Positions 45,773 through 56,200 of a DNA stretch of 64,000 nucleotides are shown in pieces. Below the pieces are notes generated by a model. It had not been told where the DNA came from. It saw only the letters and a list, made by a program, of their open reading frames with translations, and did no database searches. Position 1 is the first letter of the stretch; the number at the start of each line of letters is the position of its first letter. The stretch comes from Margaritispora aquatica (taxonomy: Eukaryota; Ascomycota; Leotiomycetes; Helotiales; Discinellaceae): positions 310,001 to 374,000 of the forward strand of contig VJWN01000029.1 of assembly GCA_007644065.1 (NCBI GenBank), read 5' to 3'. A program made the translations under genes and the position numbers.

Positions 45773-47217
45773 GTTGGGTCTGAAACGGATCTTCTTTCCA
45801 ATGAAAAGAGTTGTAGAAAAGTTCCAATTGATCTCTGAGTAAATGGAGTTCCAAGTCCCGACTACTGTGTGGTGTGTAGTCTGGGAGGAAAAGAGCGCAA
45901 GAAGGTGCCTCTATTATATACATCTTGAATAGTACCCTGGGACATAGTAGTAAACTTGCCGACCTTCCAAAGACAACAAACTTATTGCAGGTGAACTTCC
46001 TGAGATGGAAACTCCCATTTCCACATTCTTCCCCCATAATGCTTAAACCCCACACCGTGGGGCCGAAGTAGATGTTGCCCTAGACTACCCTTATCTGCTA
46101 GACTGCTAGCCTTTTCTCGGCCTCCTCGCAATGCCTCGCGTGAACTGCAACTGTACAGTACCTGGGGCCCCGCGTGTTCCCGTTGAAAACTCTTTTTGCC
46201 CCTGTAAGTAAGGTACGAAACGAAGGAAAGGTACAGCACGGAATAATATGACGGGACTAGGGGACTAACTCCATTACTTCCCCCGAAGGCTGGCGTGCAT
46301 GGAATTGCCAATTCAGTATACGTCCACCAAGAATCGAACTGGGGTGGCCTGTGCTCTTTCCGTTCCATAATCCGTGTCCGGAGTCCTGACGATAGCCTGC
46401 AAGCAAGATTAAGTCGGATGTTCTAGTACACCTATTCTGATATCGCAAGGCAGGACTGCGAACTGTCTCGTCGCCACTTTTCCCGCCGATGTCCCGGAGG
46501 CCGCCAGTACAGTACACATGCTTTGGGCCTGGGATGGTATTATATTGGAGTTTGCTTTCTATCATTAAAAGCTTATTTTTTCTTATTTCGCGACTTTCCG
46601 AAGCGAGGATTTTATAGATAGACTAGCTATTTTAATATTATAATTCTATCGCTAAAGAACTCTAGTCTCTTTTATTTATCTCTTTCTCTCTCTCTCTCTA
46701 CAAAGCCGCTACCTTTTGTACAATATAAAATAACTCTTTTCCCTTTGGTAAGCTAATAGTTAAAAGCAACAATATTTGATATAGAATAATATTTTAGACG
46801 AATTATCTGTGTCTTAAAGAGAAGAAGTAACGAAACTACGAACGAGTCGAAACGAGTAAAAGTGTCCTCGAGGCTTTTTCCACGCCCAAATGCTCGCTTG
46901 AATGTGCTTTTCTCAAAATCCTATGAGCCCTTGCATGGTCATAAAGCTAGCATCGTGGCTCAGTAGAAATTTAGCATTTTAGTGGTGGGCTAATGCCCGT
47001 CTGTAACACATGCGGGTTCTCATTCGCAAATTCATTTCCAGTCCTAAAAAGAAATACCAAACAGTGACAGAAGGTCTGACTTTCCACGGATCTAGCATTT
47101 GCAGAGATTTGGAGCAGGAAGGGAGATTGATCAAGTGCTGAGTAACGCCGGTCGTGAAAAGACCTTTGTATGTCGTGAGCTCAGAGGGAAATTGCCTTTT
47201 ATTGCCTGTCAATTTCT
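45773..47217. other. Intergenic with an AT-rich patch
   Basis: A TATA-like TATTATATACATC (about 45912) and the following leader suit the lyase gene. From 46560 to about 46860 the sequence turns AT-rich with a CTCTCTCTCT run near 46680 and looks like a decayed repeat. No gene is supported. Confidence 0.5.
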
Positions 47218-48672
47218 CTAACTAGCCTCTTTCTTCGTTAGCACGAACTTCACGTTCGAAGTATGCTCGTTGATAAACATAGGAACGAAGTCGGCCACCA
47301 TGAACCATCTCGGCTTTGGCCTTCCATCATGAATGTATTCACCGCCAACCTTCAAGTTCTCAAACATAACATTCTCCACCTTGGATGATTCGTTGTACCC
47401 TAGGATTTGCGACGGGTTCACGATCTTCGAGTCTTCCATGCTTAGTTCGATATTTCTCAACGTAATATTACGGATACCTCGACCTGGTGCCGTCGTCCAC
47501 ATAACATTCTGCATCACCCGCAGGTTAAACAACTGACCCTTGGAGATCTTTTCGACTCTCACATCCTCAATGAGAACATTCTCAACCAGATTTGCGTCCC
47601 CAGCATTGATAGAAATGCAGCCTTGATACCACAATTGGTTCTCATGGTGATCCAAGATATCAATGTTGCTGATGTGGATGTCGCTCATGGTCTCTGGCTT
47701 GCTTGGGTTTCCGTGGGTACCTATCATGATGGGGTGGGCGATATCTGGGAGAAGTGTACAGTTTCTGATGACGATATTGCGAGTATCTCCATAGTAATCC
47801 CACCGATGCGAATATATGGCAATCGTATCGTCTGAATTGCGCAAGAAGCAATTTTCCACGAGGACGTCTGAGGAACAGAAGAAATCAACTCCATCACCGT
47901 TGCCATGGGAAGAAAAGGATCGGTAATTGTTGATATGAACACCCTTCGCTTCACCGGTGGTGAGACTAAACCCAGTTGCCCCCAGCGAAGTCACCCGATC
48001 AACAACGATGTTTTTCGTCCTTTCCATTAAAATCGCGCCGCCATTAGGGCCCTTGTAGATAAAGCCATGACCACGGACTGCTGAATTGGAAACATCAGTG
48101 AAGCACAGTCTAGCAGTAAGAAAAGCCCCTCCAGCGAGGTACACCGTCGTGTCCGAAGGTATCTGCAAGTTTCCGTCGACTACCTTCGAGTACGCTGTTC
48201 CACTGTTCACACCTGGTCCAAAGTACCAGATTTTGTCGGTGTCTCCTGTTGGCGCGTTGAGGTCTATCTCGTTGGTTAATAAGTGCAAGGCTTGCCATTT
48301 GTCACCGTTTATTTCGAGCATGACATCCAGTGGCCGGTCAAGAGTAAATGTGACGGTGTTGTTTGTATCATCTATGCAACTCTTGATCCCAAGTGATGCC
48401 GGTCGAATGGCTGCTGTGTTGACCTTGCTTGCGTATTGGGCTTTGATTTCGACAGTACCGTGTATGTCGAACGAAGACACAGAGATTGGGTATTTGTTGA
48501 ATACATTGCAGGTAGTGTTCACATCAGCCACATCGACGGCATATGTTGGAATAGCTACCCATGTATGTGTGAGACTGGTAGGATCGACTGAGCGAGCGTG
48601 GACGGTGAAGACTTCATTGGTGTCAATCCCCTCTGGCGCGGGGTATGACTTGACTTGAGATGACTGGGACAT
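47218..48672 (-). CDS. GH28-like right-handed beta-helix glycosidase, no signal peptide
   Basis: The gene is intronless, 484 aa. An N-terminal beta-sandwich-like region (to about residue 150, including WYFGPGVNSG and DTTVYLAGGAFLTARL) precedes a beta-helix. The helix carries glycoside hydrolase 28 landmarks: RGHGFIYKG, then NGDGVDFFCSSDVLVENCF (in place of NTDGID). Next are RNSDDTIAI (catalytic Asp pair) and HPIMIGTHGN (in place of GHG), followed by INAGDANLVENVLIEDVRVE. The layout matches the bacterial and fungal GH28 subgroup with an N-terminal accessory domain, so a polygalacturonase or related exo-acting activity is likely. It begins MSQSSQVKSYPAPEG with no secretion signal, so it may act on imported oligosaccharides in the cytosol. 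It is transcribed divergently from an MFS sugar transporter, which supports that idea. Confidence 0.8.
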   Translation of the reverse strand: MSQSSQVKSYPAPEGIDTNEVFTVHARSVDPTSLTHTWVAIPTYAVDVADVNTTCNVFNKYPISVSSFDIHGTVEIKAQYASKVNTAAIRPASLGIKSCIDDTNNTVTFTLDRPLDVMLEINGDKWQALHLLTNEIDLNAPTGDTDKIWYFGPGVNSGTAYSKVVDGNLQIPSDTTVYLAGGAFLTARLCFTDVSNSAVRGHGFIYKGPNGGAILMERTKNIVVDRVTSLGATGFSLTTGEAKGVHINNYRSFSSHGNGDGVDFFCSSDVLVENCFLRNSDDTIAIYSHRWDYYGDTRNIVIRNCTLLPDIAHPIMIGTHGNPSKPETMSDIHISNIDILDHHENQLWYQGCISINAGDANLVENVLIEDVRVEKISKGQLFNLRVMQNVMWTTAPGRGIRNITLRNIELSMEDSKIVNPSQILGYNESSKVENVMFENLKVGGEYIHDGRPKPRWFMVADFVPMFINEHTSNVKFVLTKKEAS

Positions 48673-48938
48673 TGTTTCTGATAGTCCGTTAGAATTTTTG
48701 TGGCTAGTCTCAAAAGATGATGAGAAAGATGATGTTTTAAATGTGTGTTTACGAATGATGGAAGTCCCCGACTCCCCCGAGGTTCAGTCATCCTCGATCC
48801 TAAACGGCATGTTTCGGGGTCCTGATTTCACGCACCGTTCATTTCTGGACGCTCAATGTTGTGACAAGATAGAACAGCCGCCGCGAAATGGTCGTTGGCG
48901 TGTGATTTCCCCACCTTCTGCCTTCTCAAGAGTAGGCG

Positions 48939-48986
48939 TCCGGGGGGAGGGGGCGGGGGCGGGCGAACTCCCGGCCCGTTGCCGGG
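48939..48986. promoter_or_regulatory. G-rich tract with CreA-like words and CCCGG-N7-CCGGG palindrome
   Basis: CGTCCGGGGGGAGGGGGCGG at about 48938-48957 contains SYGGRG matches (CCGGGG), the carbon-repressor CreA consensus. It is followed by CCCGG CCCGTTG CCGGG at 48970-48986, a CGG/CCG inverted repeat of the sort bound by Zn2Cys6 regulators. The tract is far more GC-rich than its surroundings. Binding is inferred from consensus only. Confidence 0.45.
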
Positions 48987-49288
48987 CGGTGATTGGAGAA
49001 AGAGGGTGGTGATTCTAGAGAATGTCAGGGATTAATAATATTGAAGCCGGGAATTGCAGATCACAGATGAAAACCATTGTGTTGGATTGGGGTTGTGTGG
49101 ATCCGAGAAGTGAGGACAAATGTAGGTTGAAGTGAAGTGCTGTGCTTGCACATGGCAAGCCCCAGCTATCTCTACCTCGCTTAATTTCCGTTTACACCCT
49201 GGACCTCACTCTCTCCACAATCACAATGGGGACCCCGCAAACGACAACAGCGTTTCTTCCCCGGACACACGCTGTCGACACAACAAGA

Positions 49289-49308
49289 GTATACATATAT
49301 ATATATAG
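49289..49308 (+). promoter_or_regulatory. TATA run upstream of the MFS gene
   Basis: GTATACATATATATATATAG lies about 150 bp before the ATG at 49456, followed by a C/T-rich leader. It is the only strong TATA candidate in this promoter. Confidence 0.5.
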
Positions 49309-49455
49309 AGCTGGCAGGTATCTGCAGACCAAGTCCATATCTCGCTCTCATCAGCACTTTCCCATATTTGTAATAAGTGTTTCCATCATCATATCATTCC
49401 TTCCTTCACACAAAACTCCGACTGAACACCCATCGCTCACCAGTCGTCCGCAATA

Positions 49456-51141
49456 ATGGAGGAACCGAAAAGTGCTCTCGGCCATGCACAGGGAGTTTCC
49501 GTTGATAATGTCGAGCGCGTCGACAGCATTATACACGGGAAGAATAGCCTTGATGAACTGGCTGATGTGGATGTGACACTTCCCAGTGAGGATGGCCCTT
49601 GGTGGCCTTTCCTTCGCAGCCGATGGCCTATGATCCTGCGTATGGCCCCGATGTACATTGCTGTCATCAACTTTGGCTTTGACCTCTCCGTTACCAACAC
49701 CACTCTCGGTATGCCCTCTTTCCGCAAGTACTTTGGCTATGAGTCTTCTCCTGGCACTTACAAGATCTTGGCCGCCTATCAGTCAGCTTGGGCTGGCGCC
49801 ACCTCCGCTGGTCAGATTCTGATGGACATTCCCGCTGGTTTCCTTGCCGATCGCTATGGACGCAAATTTACTCTCACTCTCTCAGTCATTGTCATCATCA
49901 TCGCCTCTACGATCCAAGTCACTGCCAGGCACATCGCTATGGTCATCGTTGGCAAGGCCGTCTTCGGCATGGGCACCGGCCTTTTCATGTCTTTCATGAC
50001 CTCCTACACAGCTGAGCTTGCATCTCCCCGCCTACGTGGTATTTCCTGCATGGCTGTTAATTTCTGCATCCAGGTAGGTAACTGGGTTGGCTCGGGCGCG
50101 GCCCTTGGTCTTCGCACACGTTACCCTAATGTTAATGACGATCGATCTTTCCGCTACATCTTCGCCTTCCAGTATCTCTTCGCTGGTATCTACTTGATTT
50201 TCTTCTACTGGCTTCCCGAGTCGCCCGTCTTCTATTTGTATCGGGGACAGTACGACAAGGCTGAGAAGGTTATCCGCCAGCTCTACGGACCTGACTACGA
50301 CCACAAACGCCACCTCACCTTCCTCATCAAGACCTCCGCTGTCGAAGAGCGCCTTCGTAGCTCAGGTCACTCCATCGGCTACCGAGAACTTTTCAAGGGG
50401 AGGAACGTCGTCAGAATGTTCATTTCCGCCTGCATCATCTGGCCTATCCTAATGGGTACGGGTTTCTGGCCTGCCTATCAGACATACTACTTCGAGCTCG
50501 CTGGTGCCTCCAACCCCCAGGCAATGAACTACGGCTGCACTTCTGTCGCCATTGGCACCAGTATCATTGCTTACTTTCTCATCGATAGAGTCGGTCGTCG
50601 CAAGCTCTGGATTATCGGTGCTGCTGGCATGACTGTTGCCAACCTCATCGGCGCCTTTATGTGGATCCCTTTCAACAACGGCAACCGCGCCATGGCCGGT
50701 CGTGTCGCTACAGCTATGGTCTTTATCTGGAACGGGTTCTATGACATTGGCCCCGCAAACATGGGCTACGCTATCACCTCGGAAGTTCCTTCAAGCAGAA
50801 TGCGCATCAAGAACAACGCTTTCGTTCACGTCTTCAGTCATGTCACTGGCTTCGTCGTCAGTTTCGTGGTTCCTTACCTTTACAACAACGATCCCACGTC
50901 TGTCGGCCTTGGTCTTCGCGTAGGTTTCATTTGGGCGGCCTTCGGTGTCATCTTTGTGACCTGGGCTTTCTATTACGTTCCTAATGTCGCTGGCATGAAC
51001 GCCTACGAGATTGACCAGCTATTTGAGAGCCGAGCACCTATTCGCAAGTTCCACCATGCCAAGTTCGATGAGCATGACCTTCTTCTTCGGAGCTCCATTC
51101 CTGGATGGAATCCTTCAGACGACGAAGCTACTTCTACTTAA
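49456..51141 (+). CDS. MFS sugar transporter
   Basis: The gene is intronless, 561 aa, about 12 membrane segments. Sugar-porter signatures are present: GFLADRYGRKFTLTL after TM2-3, ELASPRLRGISCMAVNF, PESPVFYLYRGQYDKAEKVI at the end of the first half, and DRVGRRKLWIIGA in the second half. GFYDIGPANMGYAITSEVPS comes before the last helices. It resembles the fungal maltose/alpha-glucoside or general hexose and disaccharide permeases; the substrate cannot be fixed. The cytoplasmic N- and C-termini are charged, as usual. Codons end in C far more often than in neighbouring genes, and there are no introns, so its history may differ from the flanks. It diverges from the GH28-like gene. Confidence 0.92.
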   Translation: MEEPKSALGHAQGVSVDNVERVDSIIHGKNSLDELADVDVTLPSEDGPWWPFLRSRWPMILRMAPMYIAVINFGFDLSVTNTTLGMPSFRKYFGYESSPGTYKILAAYQSAWAGATSAGQILMDIPAGFLADRYGRKFTLTLSVIVIIIASTIQVTARHIAMVIVGKAVFGMGTGLFMSFMTSYTAELASPRLRGISCMAVNFCIQVGNWVGSGAALGLRTRYPNVNDDRSFRYIFAFQYLFAGIYLIFFYWLPESPVFYLYRGQYDKAEKVIRQLYGPDYDHKRHLTFLIKTSAVEERLRSSGHSIGYRELFKGRNVVRMFISACIIWPILMGTGFWPAYQTYYFELAGASNPQAMNYGCTSVAIGTSIIAYFLIDRVGRRKLWIIGAAGMTVANLIGAFMWIPFNNGNRAMAGRVATAMVFIWNGFYDIGPANMGYAITSEVPSSRMRIKNNAFVHVFSHVTGFVVSFVVPYLYNNDPTSVGLGLRVGFIWAAFGVIFVTWAFYYVPNVAGMNAYEIDQLFESRAPIRKFHHAKFDEHDLLLRSSIPGWNPSDDEATST

Positions 51142-53284
51142 GCGGTCAGATCTCTTGGACCTTGAATCTTCGTGCTCGCAGGTCAATTGATTGGAGGGAG
51201 GGGGCTAGTAAGGTTTGCGGGAGATTGTTAGGGCCATCAACCAATAGTTGGGTGAGTAATACTCTGCTGGATGTCTGTGACCTCACTTCAGCGACTCAAA
51301 TATAAACACTCATTTAATTTTCATTGATTTAAACACTTCGCTCTTCACTGATCTGATCCCACATCTGGCCGTGACTATTTGTATTAGGCTGTTTAACATG
51401 GGCATTCGTGATTTCTTTAGGGAATTGGTTTAGTGCGAAGTAGTATTTGTAAGCCTAAGCAATCCTTGAGTTGCGATGAGACAACCTACTTTGAGTTGTA
51501 GAGTCTGAATTCTCTCTGCTCGTGACCTTGACAATAACCCTGACAGATGAATATCAAATGTCCTTTAATAGTCGTCGAAAACCGAATTTTCTTCTCGGAG
51601 GTAAGCGACCCGTATTTCTATCAATGTCTCTATCCTTTATTATTGGTAGACTTTTTCTTTTCTATAGCTTCTATATAAGTTTGTTTTACAAACATAGATC
51701 CACTGAATATTTTTCAATCCTTGCAATATATCCAAGTTGAATCTATTAATCAATAGGACTATAAGATTAGAAAAGGCAAGATATGACTTCGTTAAGGGAC
51801 GTTAGTCTATATTAGCTTCAAATTTTCTAGTAAATGTACTTGGTGTTGAAATTTTGTCCTGATCGATCTCTTTGGTTTGGAAAGTAGTTATCATATAAAT
51901 ATATAAACTAATTAATAAATTATATTCCGTTATTAATCTATTCTCTATTATAATTAAATCCCTTGAAATGATACTTCTTGCTATCTTTACTAAATAAAAC
52001 CTCTAAAAGACAATATACCTAAATCGTTAACCAAAAGAAAACCTTACGCTTGGTTATCCCAAATACTTGAATCTTGTGGTTCTTTTTAACTTTAGAACAA
52101 CGATATATCACCGATATTAAAAATAAGGACGAGAATAGAAGGATTTAGACTCGTTTAATCTAATCCCTACAGAAGCAGGTTTGTGTACTTGATTCATGTA
52201 TTTGGTTTTTATCTAATATATACAATACAAGAGACCCTGTAGTTAAAAAGATAATTAAGTCCTTAAATTAAATTAGCCTTTATCTTTATACTAATTTTTA
52301 GCTTCTATTAAAACTACAATTATAAATTACTAGAATGTTTTTGATCGAAAGTACTAGCAGGTATAGAATCTCTTTATAAGTAGTAGAAAAGAATTTAAAG
52401 AACAACGCACATTACGGATTGAGCGCATAAGAAAGAACCGACGAAGTCAATTCATCATTATAAACCAGCCACCACCAGCAGCAGCGTATACGTGCTTCCC
52501 TTCTACATTCAAGCAAATACTAATTCGATATAACGGAGGTGGTATTGTCCCACGCCACTCCCGTCAGCATGACGAGTTCGCCGATACTGTCCAAAGATTT
52601 GAAGCCCAAGTTTATAGCCTAATATCCTTATGTATGTCTTAAATACACTTCCGAGACTATTGATACTGACAAGTATCCCTCGCAATTCACAGCATGGTAT
52701 ATGGACTGGAATACAGATCGAGTTGAGAAGGGATTTCTAGAAGAAATACTTAACAAAATAGAAAATTAGTTTTAGACTTTAATAAGAAAGTTTAGAATTC
52801 GAAAATTCCTCTGGAACTTAATCAATGATCTGATATTGTAGAAGAGAATTAGATGGGAAGTATTGAATGAAATATTTAGTTAATAGTTCCAAAGATAACT
52901 ATAAAGCTTGTATTTAATATAAAACTATCTGTCCAAGTCATTATTGTAGTTTATTCTAGAAATAGATGGACAAAACACTGTACTTCTTGTTGATAACTGG
53001 CAAAGATCAATCTAGCGCATTCGCTAAAGCAACGAGGCTACCCACAGTGATTTCTTTGTTTACTTCGCCTTGTGTCACGACATATAACATATCGCAGGAT
53101 TTCCTTGCCGAAATCTCAAATTCGCAACATTCAACACTCGCAGATCAACAATCCCAAACCTTTTCCGCAAGCTCTATTCCACATCACTCTCGCATTTCAA
53201 TATTCAACGGGATACTGACTTGCGGTACCATCGAATTTCCATATCTTCAATACTTTGTATACTCCCAGTCAAGGATATACAAAC
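51142..53284. other. AT-rich intergenic tract with decayed repeat sequence
   Basis: From about 51500 to 52960 the sequence is AT-rich, with TA-dinucleotide richness and no open frame of note. A less decayed patch at 52395-52720 gives short protein-like pieces (for example DTDKYPSQFTAWYMDWNTDR) broken by stops. That is compatible with a RIP-mutated retroelement or gene relic. The last 300 bp is the leader of the repeat-protein gene. Confidence 0.5.
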
Positions 53285-56200
53285 ATGGATCCCCTAGACA
53301 TCTTCAATCGAAATCGCAGGAGGCTCGAAAACTTGGTTGCAGGTGGCACCAATGAGTTGGAAAGACAAGAAAAGGAGCGAAATGCGCAGGAGGAGAGAGA
53401 AGACCGTGCGAAGAGCTTCAAGTTTGGACAGGTTAGCAAGATCTGCATCTCAAGTAAATCAACGTTGTATGGACTAACACTGTGGCAGGATTCGGCAATC
53501 GGAGTTAGGCAAGAACTGAAGGCTATGTTTAAGGAAAAGAATACTGTAACGGAAACCCTCATGGCTACAATCAGTGCTCGCGTCGTGAAGGATCTTGCTG
53601 CAACGCTTTCTGGATTCGCGAAGAAGTCTGACCTCGATGGACTCGTCAAACCTGCCGATTTGGCTGGCTTGGTTCAGGCATCGGATATAGACAAGCTGGC
53701 TAAATCCTCCGAGCTCGCTGGATTTGCGAAGGCTTCAGATCTCAAGGATTTCGTCAAAACCTCTGATATTTCCAAGTTTGCGAAAACCTCGGATCTAGCC
53801 AATCTTGTCAAAACCTCTGAGATATCAAAGTTGGCAAAGACATCGGATCTAAGCAATCTCCTTAAGCTTGGAGATATATCCGAATTGGCCAAAAGTACAG
53901 AGATCGCTGCTATTGCAAAGTCTCTGGAGAGTGTAGCGACAAAGGGTGATCTTCAATCGCTGGCAAAGGCTTCGGATCTGTCAGTACTCGCCAAAAGCTC
54001 TGACCTCGGACCTCTTGCGAAGAGTAGTCAGTTTGCAGGCTTGCTCAAGAGCTCAGAGTTTGGTGCTCTAGCGAAAAGCAGCCAGCTCAAAGATCTAGCT
54101 AAGCACACTGATATAGGTCCTCTTGCAAAATCCAGTCAGTTTAAAGGCTTGTTACTCAGTTCTGAGTTTCTTGCTCTTGCAAAGGGTAGTCAGTTTGCAG
54201 ATTTGCTCGGAAGCACTGAGTTCCTGGCTCTTGCAAAGGAGAGTCAACTTACAGGCCTAGCAAAGAGTTCTGACTTGGATATTCTTGCAAAGAGCAGTGA
54301 ATTAACAGAGCTGGCAAGAAATGACCAATTCACTGGGTTGGCAAAGACCTCTGATTTGTTCGAGTTGTCCAAAAGCTCTGATCTGGAACTGCTTGTGAAA
54401 TCCAGTCAGATCGAAAGTCTGGCCAAGACGTCTGATCTCTCCAATTTAGCCAAAAGCACCGATCTCGAGTCTCTTGTAAAGAGCAGTGAAATCCAAAAGC
54501 TGGCAAAGACTTCAGATTTCTCACAGTTGGCCAAAACCACGGATCTCTCTGGTGGACTTCGTACGCTAGCAAAGACAACCGATTTGGATGGATTGGCAAA
54601 GAGATCAGACCTATCTACTTTAGCCAAGACCACAGATCTTGCTAATGTCGTGAAGTTAGCACAACTGGAACCATTAGCGAAGACCTCGGATCTCATAGAT
54701 ATGGTGAAGGTAGCACATCTAGAGCCATTGGCAAAATGGACGAGCTTCGGTGATTTGGCGAAGTCTTCAGACTTAACCCCACTCGCGAAAACCACTGATC
54801 TTACAGATATGGTAAAGATAGCAAATATAGAGCCATTGGCGAAGGCTACTGCGTTGGAAAATTTGGCAAAGACTTCAGATCTGGCCACTCTTGCTAAGAC
54901 GACGGACCTAGGTGTGATTGCCAAGACGACAGATCTCAACCTGCTGTCCAAAACTACAGATATAGATCAATTGGCCAAGACTTCGGATCTAACTAGTCTA
55001 GCTAAAACTTCAGATTTGGCCACTCTTGCGAAGACGACGGACCTGGGTATAATCGCCAAGACCTCGGATCTAAGTACTCTGTTCAAAACTACAGACATGG
55101 ATCAATTGGCCAAGACTTCGGATCTGAGTACTCTGGCTAAGACTTCAGATCTGAATACACTTGCGAAGACGACAGACCTGGGTGTAATCGCCAAGACTTC
55201 GGATCTAGGTACTCTGGCAAAGACTTCCGATCTAAGCACACTCGCTAAGACAACAGATTTCGGTCTTGTAGCTAAAATTACAGACTTGAATGTGTTGGCG
55301 AAGACTTCAGATCTCAGTCAGTTATCCAAAACTACAGACTTGAATACATTGGCCAAGACAATGGATCTACGTACACTTGTCAAGTCGACAGATCTGAATA
55401 CATTGGCTAAGACTGCAGACTTGAATGTATTGGCCAAGAAGTCAGATCTGGACACGTTGGCTAAAAGCTCTCAGCTGACTCCACTTGCCTCCCTGGATGA
55501 GATCTTGCGGATCGTTAGGAATAAACTCCTCACTGAATCCAAGTTTATGGAGTTGACTAGCGAATTTCCCAAAACAGAGTATTTCGACCATCAGTGGCGA
55601 TCGTTGGCAAGTGCAGTCCAAATCGACAAACTATCCCGCTTGGTCAATGATAAGGCCACTCAGAATTCTAGTCTCATCGACACGCAGTTCATCAACCTGG
55701 CTCGCCGATTTGATGCGCTAGACTTGAGAATCGGGACTACTCTCACCCAGACACAGTTTGAAGCTTTTTATGCTGTCCCTTTCCTGGCCCTCATGGCTTC
55801 TATCGCGAGAAAATTGGATGTGTGTGTTACTGCTGAACATCTCGACGATGCGAGAACCGAGATTCTGGCTCTGCTTGCCGATTTTCCCACCAGGGCAGAA
55901 TGGCTACAAAGCGCACATGGCATTCTTTATAGGATCAGCAGGCTTCCGAACAGGGCTTGGATTCAAAAGTGCTCTTATGACAACATGGAACTTACCAGCA
56001 TCTGGATGAAGGAAGTTGTCCGAGAGAACAAAGAGGTTTCATACAATATCCGCAATGCATTGCGAGACTACATCCACAAGAAGACTCAGACTATGCAGGA
56101 TAAGTTGAACGCCTTTGTTGACGAAGAGGAGTTTGCCAAATTCAGACTTTTCAGAGGATTGAGGAATGATATCGTTGCTGCAGTTGCAACTATGCTAAAT

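Larger units (their letters stand above)
48673..49455. other. Shared divergent promoter of GH28-like and MFS genes
   Basis: A 783-bp spacer contains a G-rich tract and palindrome (see separate entry) and a TATA run before the MFS gene. Gene pairs with one promoter of this size are commonly co-regulated in fungal catabolic loci. Confidence 0.6.

Noticed and set aside
46310..46400. tRNA-like T-arm (CCCAGTTCGATTCTTGG) on the minus strand
   Set aside because: The stem has a mismatch, no acceptor-stem partner and no A-box are found, so a tRNA or tRNA-derived element is not supported.
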